A stretch of DNA of 13,772 nt from an uncultured Bacteroidales bacterium (GTDB taxonomy: Bacteria; Bacteroidota; Bacteroidia; Bacteroidales; F082): positions 1 to 13,772 of the forward strand of contig CALFIT010000226.1 of NCBI GenBank assembly GCA_937877465.1, in the 5' to 3' direction. Below the pieces are notes generated by a model. That model was given only the letters and a program-made list of their open reading frames with translations. It was not told where the DNA came from and ran no database searches. The position numbers were made by a program, and so were the translations under genes. Below, piece by piece: positions 8,278 through 13,772 of this stretch (positions are counted from its first letter, which is position 1; every line of letters begins with the position of its first letter).

Positions 8278-9591
8278 ATGAACTGGACAGAACTCCTCTC
8301 CCACAAACGCTACGCGCAAGCGCAGAAAAGCCCCGACATCCGCAGCTCGTTCCAGCGCGACTACGACCGCATCATCTTCAGCAGCCCGTTCCGCCGACTG
8401 CAAAACAAGACCCAAGTGTTCCCATTGCCCGGAGCGCAAATGGTCCACAACCGCTTGACCCACAGCTTAGAAGTGGCCAGCGTGGGACGTTCCATCGCCT
8501 GCCGCACGGTGGAGAAATTAGCCAAGAAACACCCTGAACTGAAAGACCGCCAGTCCGACATCGAGACCATCGTGTCGGCGGCCTGCCTCGCCCACGACCT
8601 CGGCAACCCACCCTTCGGACACTCAGGCGAAGACACCATCAGCAGCTTCTTCCGCGACGGCAAAGGCAAGGAGCTGCAAAGCCTCGTCAAACCCGAACAA
8701 TGGAGCGACCTCATCGCTTTCGAGGGCAACGCCAACGCCTTCCGCCAACTGACGCACCAGTTCACGGGACGGCGTGCCGGCGGCTTCTCTTTGACCTCCG
8801 CGACTTTGGCGACCCTTTTGAAATACCCCTACCCTTCCTACGACAAAGGCAACCGCAAGAAATACAATGTGTTTTACTCTGAGATAGAGGCTTTTAGGGA
8901 AGTCGTCGAAGAATGCGGCATCCCACGGCTCGACGACGGGCATTTGGTCTACGCCCGCCATCCGCTTTCCTATATGATGGAGGCCGCCGACGACATCTGT
9001 TACCTCGTCTTAGACATGGAAGACGCCCACAAGCGCGGCATCATCAGCACCGAGTCCATCGAGCAGTGCTTCCTCTCGTTCTTCGACCCCGAAAAGGACA
9101 AGCAGTTTTTCGCCCACAAGGACAAGGCCTACGGCGAAGTGAGCGACACCAACGAGCGCATGGCCTTCCTCCGCGCCACCTTGATCAATAAGCTCGTCAA
9201 CTGCGTGAGCGACATTTTCGTGAAAAACTACGACCGAATCATGGAAGGCCGCTTCGAGAAGAGCCTCATCTCGCACCTGCCTGATTTCGAGAAGAATGCG
9301 CTCGAAAAATGCCGCGATGCCTCAGTCAAGCACATCTACCGCCATCCCTCGGTGGTGAAGATCGAGCTGACCGGCTTCAACGTCATCGGCACGCTGCTCG
9401 AAAACTTCACCGATGCCGTCCTGAACCCCAACACGCCCTACAACAAGAAACTGCTGTCGCTCGTCCCCGAACAGTTCAAGACCGAGAGCGACGAGGTGTA
9501 TACGCGGCTCCAGTCGGCCATCGACTTCATCTCCAACATGACCGACCTCTATGCCGTCAAACTTTACAAAGACTTGAGAGGAATCGACTGA
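8278..9591 (+). CDS. dgt: Deoxyguanosinetriphosphate triphosphohydrolase (HD-domain dGTPase)
   Basis: This 437-aa protein hydrolyses dGTP (and in many homologues other dNTPs) to the deoxynucleoside plus triphosphate, limiting the dNTP pool. HD-superfamily metal ligands are visible: His62 in HNRLTHSLEV (57-66), His106-Asp107 in CLAHDLGNPPFGHSGE (103-118), and a late Asp at 238/239 in EAADDICY. The family's FRRLQNKTQVFPL (38-50) and FEGNANAFR (148-156) are also present. The frame stays open back to an ATG at 8122, but that 52-residue extension covers the divergent promoters and enters the opposite gene. MNWTELLSHKRY from 8278 is the natural N-terminus and lies 20 nt after a -7 box. The stop overlaps the start of the next gene by one base (TGATG), so the two are probably translated from one message. 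Whether it is dGTP-specific cannot be read from the sequence. Confidence 0.95.
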   Translation: MNWTELLSHKRYAQAQKSPDIRSSFQRDYDRIIFSSPFRRLQNKTQVFPLPGAQMVHNRLTHSLEVASVGRSIACRTVEKLAKKHPELKDRQSDIETIVSAACLAHDLGNPPFGHSGEDTISSFFRDGKGKELQSLVKPEQWSDLIAFEGNANAFRQLTHQFTGRRAGGFSLTSATLATLLKYPYPSYDKGNRKKYNVFYSEIEAFREVVEECGIPRLDDGHLVYARHPLSYMMEAADDICYLVLDMEDAHKRGIISTESIEQCFLSFFDPEKDKQFFAHKDKAYGEVSDTNERMAFLRATLINKLVNCVSDIFVKNYDRIMEGRFEKSLISHLPDFEKNALEKCRDASVKHIYRHPSVVKIELTGFNVIGTLLENFTDAVLNPNTPYNKKLLSLVPEQFKTESDEVYTRLQSAIDFISNMTDLYAVKLYKDLRGID

Positions 9592-11123
9592 TGAACAAGG
9601 TTTTAGCCATAGTTTTTACATTGTTTTTCGGCTTGTCATGCATCGCCCAAGACAAGGAGGAACGGCTGCCAAACCGTTCCTATCTGTTAGCCGACGGCCA
9701 AGAAAAAGACTTGTCGTTCTTGAAGGCAAAATGCCGTCAAGCCAACTTGGACTTGGGTCTTTCAGTATTGGTCAACCGCATCCCCACCAATAGCAAGCTT
9801 GTCACGCCAAAGCCATCAAGCCACCTCTTGAGACAAGGCGAGTTGCAGCTGCAACTGCCCATGAACGAGACGCAAGACGAGTTTGCCGTCTACCATTCCG
9901 ATGTCTTTGGCATCCCATCCACCATCAACGTGCTGCAAATCGGCGACGAACTGATCACCTACCGCACGATGGAAACAGCAGGCAACATTCATCTGCTTTA
10001 CCATTGCGTCAGGGGCGCCTACGGGACGAAAAAGTCGTCTCACCCGAAAAACGCTCCCGTCTACAAGCTGTGGGACACGCCCGAGCGCACCCTCCTCCCC
10101 GACCTCGAACTGCAAGACCAAATAGCGCAAGCCGAAGCCAAGAAATTGGCTAAGACAGGTTATGACATTCTGATTTTCAACGACTTGAAAAGCTATGCCT
10201 ATAACGAATTCGGCGACCTCGGCATCGGCCACTTCCTGGATACCATGCGCAAATACAACCCCGACAAGATGCTACAAGGCGACCTGCTCACCCCCATGTC
10301 GGCACAATACCTCGACCGCGTCAACGAAAACCAGCTGTGGAACGCCTCGATGCGGACAAAAATCGTCGAGACGCTAACAGAGAAGCAGGATTTCTACAAC
10401 AGCCAACAGATGCCGTGGATGATAGGCAACTTCCAAGTCATCCTTGCCGACAAGAACCGCAGGGCCACCACACTTGAGGAATTAGAGTGGCTTCTCTCCA
10501 AAGCCGCCGCCTTCGATGCGGGTTTCGGCCTCCACTTCGATGCCGAAACGATGCGGAAACACGGCCTGACACCCGTATTCTTGAAAACCATCCGCCTCTG
10601 GGAGACGCTTCGCCTGAACGGATTGTTCAGCGAGGCGCAAAAAGAACAATTCAAAGACCCATACGGGAACTGGCATATCGCCAAAGAAAACGACTCGACT
10701 TATTTGCTTTATGCAGAACACATCTCGAGGCGCTATTTCTGTAATTTCGACGACGACCGATGGGAGTGGAACAGCCCTTACGAGAGCCGTTTCGCGCTGT
10801 GCGTCGCCGCTGAAGGCAAGGGCAGCATCAGCGAGCTGGAATTCCGCACACCCAACGGCATCCTCTATCTCCCCTGCACCCTCAAAGGCGGCCAATACCT
10901 AGTCTACGATTTCAACGGAACGGCCTGCATCACCGATCAGAATTTCAACAAGATAAAAGAAGTGTTCCCGCAAGGCGTTTCCATCCTCGACGAGGGCACA
11001 TCCGAGGTTTCGTTCACCTGTGAAGTCCATACTGAGGACAAGAAACAGCCCTCGGTGACGGTGAGGTACTATACACATGGCGTTCCAGAATGCATCACCC
11101 ACCGACTGCATCCTCACAAATGA
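9591..11123 (+). CDS. Uncharacterised secreted protein, possibly glycosidase-like TIM-barrel plus beta domain
   Basis: I do not recognise this 510-aa protein as a named family. It starts at the ATG overlapping the dGTPase stop by one base. The N-terminus is a signal peptide (MNKVLAIVFTLFFGL, then SCIAQDK); cleavage before Gln, common in Bacteroidota, fits better than a lipobox, because the residues before Cys18 are G-L-S. What follows looks like an N-terminal beta module up to about residue 160 (with RGAYGTKKSSH near 138-148), a central alpha/beta segment of about 180-360 (YDILIFNDLKSYAYNEFG; MPWMIGNF; LEELEWLLSKAAAFDAGFG; LWETLRLNGLFSEAQ), and a beta-rich C-terminus. From memory, the central phrases resemble uncharacterised glycoside-hydrolase-like proteins of Bacteroidota and Planctomycetes; this is weak inference. 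No T9SS sorting domain and no further membrane segment are seen, so it is probably periplasmic. The frame is open upstream to 9309 inside dgt, but that part is a shadow. Confidence 0.8.
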   Translation: MNKVLAIVFTLFFGLSCIAQDKEERLPNRSYLLADGQEKDLSFLKAKCRQANLDLGLSVLVNRIPTNSKLVTPKPSSHLLRQGELQLQLPMNETQDEFAVYHSDVFGIPSTINVLQIGDELITYRTMETAGNIHLLYHCVRGAYGTKKSSHPKNAPVYKLWDTPERTLLPDLELQDQIAQAEAKKLAKTGYDILIFNDLKSYAYNEFGDLGIGHFLDTMRKYNPDKMLQGDLLTPMSAQYLDRVNENQLWNASMRTKIVETLTEKQDFYNSQQMPWMIGNFQVILADKNRRATTLEELEWLLSKAAAFDAGFGLHFDAETMRKHGLTPVFLKTIRLWETLRLNGLFSEAQKEQFKDPYGNWHIAKENDSTYLLYAEHISRRYFCNFDDDRWEWNSPYESRFALCVAAEGKGSISELEFRTPNGILYLPCTLKGGQYLVYDFNGTACITDQNFNKIKEVFPQGVSILDEGTSEVSFTCEVHTEDKKQPSVTVRYYTHGVPECITHRLHPHK

Positions 11124-11145
11124 TGATTTCACCAACGCAAACCTA

Positions 11146-11155
11146 TTATTAATAA
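11146..11155. promoter_or_regulatory. AT-rich palindrome upstream of the feo promoter, candidate operator
   Basis: TTATTAATAA is a perfect 10-bp inverted repeat with flanking CCTA and GG that partly extend the symmetry. It lies 26 nt before the -7 box, close to the expected -33 region, where an iron- or redox-responsive repressor could bind. It is short and AT-rich, so chance is a real alternative, and it does not match the classical enterobacterial Fur box. Confidence 0.25.
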
Positions 11156-11181
11156 GGAGAAAAACGCTGGCGGCAAGTGCG

Positions 11182-11189
11182 TATTTTTG
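11182..11189 (+). promoter_or_regulatory. Candidate Bacteroidota -7 promoter element for the feo operon
   Basis: TATTTTTG, followed by CGG, matches TAnnTTTG exactly and ends 23 nt before the FeoA-FeoB ATG at 11213. It sits in the 89-bp gap after the secreted-protein gene, which suggests the iron genes have their own promoter rather than only read-through. No clear -33 TTTG is visible. Confidence 0.5.
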
Positions 11190-11212
11190 CGGGTTAAAAC
11201 AATTTGCGTCAA

Positions 11213-13579
11213 ATGGCAACACTCGATCAACTTGAAATCGGCCAGTCGGCACGCATCAAGGCCGTGAACGGCGAAGGCCCGCGCCGACAGCATTTCTTGG
11301 ACATGGGACTCATCCCCAATGCCGTCATCAAACTCGTGAAATACGCGCCTTTGGGCGACCCGATGGAAATCATGGTACACGGCTACGCGCTCACGCTCCG
11401 CAAAGCCGACGCCACCCTCATCGAAGTGGAGCCATGCGAGCCTTCAGAAGAAGCCGAAGGCACTGACCATCAAGACGATGACCAGCTTTATCTCACCTCA
11501 TTGCACGACCACAACGCCCACCCGGGCTTCGGCGAGGCGGGCATCTACCACGACAAGACCCACGAACACCCTTTGCCCGAAGGCACCAAGCTGACTTTCG
11601 CCCTCGCGGGACAGCAGAACTGCGGCAAGACGACCCTTTTCAACCAACTGACCGGCGCCAACCAGCATGTGGGCAACTTCCCCGGCGTGACCGTCGATAG
11701 AAAGGATGGCACCATCAAAGGGCACCCCGACACCTCGGTCACCGACCTGCCGGGCATCTACTCCCTGTCGCCTTACACCAACGAGGAAGTCGTTTCGCGT
11801 GAGTTCATCATGCAGCAAAAGCCCAAGGCCATCATCAACATCGTGGATGCCAACAACATCGAACGCAACCTCTACCTGACCATGCAACTCATGGAATTGG
11901 GCAAGCCTATGGTGCTGGCCCTCAACATGATGGACGAAGTGCGCAACAACGGTGGTAGCATCCTCGTCAACGAGATGGAACAAATCCTTGGCCTGCCCGT
12001 AGTACCGATTTCAGCCTCCAAAAACGAAGGCATCAACGAGTTGGTTGACCACGCCATCCACATCGCGAAATACCAGGAAGCCCCTGTGCGTCAGGACTTT
12101 TGCGACAAGGACGACCACGGCGGTGCCGTCCACCGTTGCCTCCACAGCATCATGCACCTCATCGAAGACCACGCACAACGCGCCGACATCCCCGTGCGTT
12201 TTGCCGCCTCCAAGCTCGTGGAAGGCGACCCCATCGTCCTCGAAGCGTTGCAACTCTCACAAAACGAAAAGGAAACGCTTGAACACCTCATCGTGCAGAT
12301 GGAAGCAGAACGCGGCCTTGACCGCGCCGCAGCCATGGCCGACATGCGTTTCGGCTTCATCAAGCGGCTGTGCGACAAGACCGTGGTGAAGCCCAAGGAA
12401 AGCAAGGAATACCGCCGCAGCCGCAAAATCGACAAGGTGCTGACCGGCAAATGGACTGCCATCCCCATCTTCGTCCTCGTGATGGTCGGCATCATCTATC
12501 TCTCCATCGACTTGCTCGGTGCCCCACTGCAAGACTGGCTCGACCAAGGCATCTCGTGGCTCGCCGACGTGTGCGGCAACGCCTTGGCCCGCTGGGACGT
12601 CAGTCCCGCCGTGCAGTCGCTCGTCGTCGACGGCATCTTCGGCGGCGTGGGCAGCGTGCTCAGCTTCGTGCCCATCATCATTTTGCTGTTCTTCTTCCTC
12701 AGCCTTTTAGAAGACAGCGGCTACATGGCCCGCGTGGCCTTCGTCAGCGACAGCTTCATGCGCAAGCTCGGCCTCACCGGTCACAGCATCGTGCCCATGC
12801 TCATCGGCTTCGGCTGCTCCGTGCCCGCAGTGATGGCCACCCGCACCCTGCACTCCACCCACGACCGTTGGCGCACCATCCTACTGACGCCGTTCATGAG
12901 CTGTTCGGCCAAAATCCCGATCTACGCCTTCTTCACCAGCTATTTCTTCCCCAAGCACGGCGGGTTGGTGCTGATTTGCCTCTACCTTTTGGGCATCTTG
13001 GTCGGCATCGTTACCGCGCTGTTTACCAAGTGGTTCGGCGGCAAAGGCGACGTGGCGCCCTTCGTGATGGAACTGCCCAACTACCGTATGCCTGGACTCA
13101 AGAACGTGGCGCACCTGCTGTGGGACAAGACCAAGGACTTCCTGCAACGCGCCTTCACGGTGATTTTCTTGGCCTCGTTGGTGATTTGGCTCCTGCAAAC
13201 CTTTGATTTCCATTTCAACATGGTCGAAAACGGCGAAGGCAGCATGTTGGCCTCAGTTGCCGGCTGGGTCGCCCCAGTTTTCCGCCCGATTGGGTTGGGC
13301 AACTGGCAGATTGTCACGGCATTGGTCAGCGGCTTCATGGCCAAGGAGAGCGTCATCTCCACCCTTGAGGTGCTGAACGCCATGCCGCTCTTCACCACCG
13401 TCACGAGCATCTCGATGTTGGTGTTCTGCCTGCTCTACACGCCCTGCGTGGCCGCCATCGCAGCCATCCGCCGCGAGTTGGGCACCAAGTGGATGCTGTT
13501 CATCATCGCCTTCCAATGCGTCGTCGCGTGGATTTGCGCTTGGTTCGCCTACCTCATCGCTAACGCCATCATCGCATGA
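11213..13579 (+). CDS. feoB: Ferrous iron transporter, FeoA-FeoB fusion protein
   Basis: This 788-aa inner-membrane protein imports Fe(II). Residues 1-74 form a FeoA SH3-like domain (GPRRQHFLDMGLIP near 22-35, APLGDPMEIMVHGYALTLRK near 45-64). A His/Asp-rich linker (about 75-122) joins it to the FeoB G domain: G1 GQQNCGKT at 133-140, switch PGVT at 157-160, G3 DLPG at 178-181, G4 NMMD at 238-241, G5 SAS at 267-269. After a helical spacer, the membrane part starts near 415 and carries the two Gate cysteines, in GFGCSVPAVMATR (532-544, Cys535) and LTPFMSCSAKIPIY (558-571, Cys564), then PCVAAIAAIRRE near 744-755. FeoA-FeoB fusions are known in Bacteroides. A TTG at 11204 would add three residues; ATG at 11213 gives the expected FeoA start. 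The last bases overlap the next gene's start (ATGA). The symbol follows the FeoB moiety; feoAB is also used. Confidence 0.96.
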   Translation: MATLDQLEIGQSARIKAVNGEGPRRQHFLDMGLIPNAVIKLVKYAPLGDPMEIMVHGYALTLRKADATLIEVEPCEPSEEAEGTDHQDDDQLYLTSLHDHNAHPGFGEAGIYHDKTHEHPLPEGTKLTFALAGQQNCGKTTLFNQLTGANQHVGNFPGVTVDRKDGTIKGHPDTSVTDLPGIYSLSPYTNEEVVSREFIMQQKPKAIINIVDANNIERNLYLTMQLMELGKPMVLALNMMDEVRNNGGSILVNEMEQILGLPVVPISASKNEGINELVDHAIHIAKYQEAPVRQDFCDKDDHGGAVHRCLHSIMHLIEDHAQRADIPVRFAASKLVEGDPIVLEALQLSQNEKETLEHLIVQMEAERGLDRAAAMADMRFGFIKRLCDKTVVKPKESKEYRRSRKIDKVLTGKWTAIPIFVLVMVGIIYLSIDLLGAPLQDWLDQGISWLADVCGNALARWDVSPAVQSLVVDGIFGGVGSVLSFVPIIILLFFFLSLLEDSGYMARVAFVSDSFMRKLGLTGHSIVPMLIGFGCSVPAVMATRTLHSTHDRWRTILLTPFMSCSAKIPIYAFFTSYFFPKHGGLVLICLYLLGILVGIVTALFTKWFGGKGDVAPFVMELPNYRMPGLKNVAHLLWDKTKDFLQRAFTVIFLASLVIWLLQTFDFHFNMVENGEGSMLASVAGWVAPVFRPIGLGNWQIVTALVSGFMAKESVISTLEVLNAMPLFTTVTSISMLVFCLLYTPCVAAIAAIRRELGTKWMLFIIAFQCVVAWICAWFAYLIANAIIA

Positions 13580-13746
13580 ACTGGCCTACCGTCATAGTGC
13601 TGCTTGTTGTCCTTGCAATGGTCGTCGTCGCCATCTGCGTCTTGCGGTCAGGAAAAGGAACTTGCTCATGCGGCAAAGACGGAAAGAAAACGGAACATTG
13701 CAGCGGCTGCGCCTCTTGCTCGGCAGACTGCCCTTTCAGGCGGTGA
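13576..13746 (+). CDS. FeoB-associated Cys-rich membrane protein
   Basis: This 56-aa protein starts at an ATG overlapping the FeoA-FeoB stop by four bases (ATGA), which implies translational coupling. Residues 5-23 form one hydrophobic membrane helix (TVIVLLVVLAMVVVAICVL). The short tail holds six of the seven cysteines: Cys30 and Cys32 in TCSCGK, then Cys42, Cys45, Cys48 and Cys52 in a C-x2-C-x2-C-x3-C cluster ending DCPFRR. This arrangement and position match the FeoB-associated Cys-rich membrane protein family, whose members follow feoB in many anaerobes and are thought to help Fe(II) passage or assembly of the transporter; the exact role is unknown. It probably replaces FeoC here, as no feoC is visible. 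The remaining 26 bases to the window edge hold nothing recognisable. Confidence 0.9.
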   Translation: MNWPTVIVLLVVLAMVVVAICVLRSGKGTCSCGKDGKKTEHCSGCASCSADCPFRR

Positions 13747-13772
13747 AAGTCAGTAAAACATTTTGGGCCGTT

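Noticed and set aside
9309..9590. An in-frame 94-residue extension of the secreted protein into dgt
   Set aside because: The extension is an out-of-frame reading of the dGTPase C-terminus and would bury the signal peptide at residue 95.
11156..11160. AGGAG-like sequence as a ribosome binding site
   Set aside because: It is more than 50 nt before the FeoA-FeoB start, upstream of the promoter box, and no start codon follows at a useful distance.
12370..13206. A 278-codon Arg/His-rich open frame within feoB
   Set aside because: The composition (very rich in R, H, A and P) is typical of a shifted frame in GC-rich coding DNA; the FeoB frame is unambiguous.

Overview
The window looks like chromosomal DNA from a member of the Bacteroidota, most likely Bacteroidales. 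Four things point there: a secreted hydrolase with a type IX secretion (T9SS) C-terminal sorting domain, a FeoA-FeoB fusion followed by a FeoB-associated Cys-rich protein, a RecB/AddA-like helicase behind a very large TamB-family protein, and promoter -7 elements that match the Bacteroidota consensus TAnnTTTG. The species cannot be named from this sequence. Coding density is very high. No stretch over 300 bases lacks a gene, and I saw no tRNA, rRNA, CRISPR array, insertion sequence or prophage.

Layout. Positions 1-5832 (minus strand) hold a two-gene unit: a TamB-family envelope protein (1494 aa, TTG start), then after 17 bp the N-terminal 443 codons of a UvrD/RecB-type helicase that runs off the left edge. 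Facing it head-to-head is tsaD (5842-6864, plus), which makes the universal tRNA modification t6A; only 9 bp separate the two start codons. Convergent to tsaD is a T9SS-exported alpha/beta hydrolase (6936-8192, minus). A compact divergent promoter region (8193-8277) separates it from a plus-strand pair: an HD-domain dGTP triphosphohydrolase (8278-9591) and an uncharacterised secreted protein (9591-11123), joined by a one-base stop/start overlap. The last unit is ferrous iron uptake: a FeoA-FeoB fusion (11213-13579) and, overlapping it by four bases, a 56-aa Cys-rich membrane protein (13576-13746).

Most of the window is housekeeping: DNA repair, outer-envelope biogenesis, tRNA modification, dNTP pool control and iron transport. 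The parts least explained by known families are the 510-aa secreted protein coupled to the dGTPase and the His/Asp-rich linker inside the FeoA-FeoB fusion. The promoter architecture is unusually regular: four near-identical -7 boxes each lie 17-23 nt upstream of a start codon, which also helps choose between alternative starts. I found no convincing evidence of a new multi-gene defence or mobile system.
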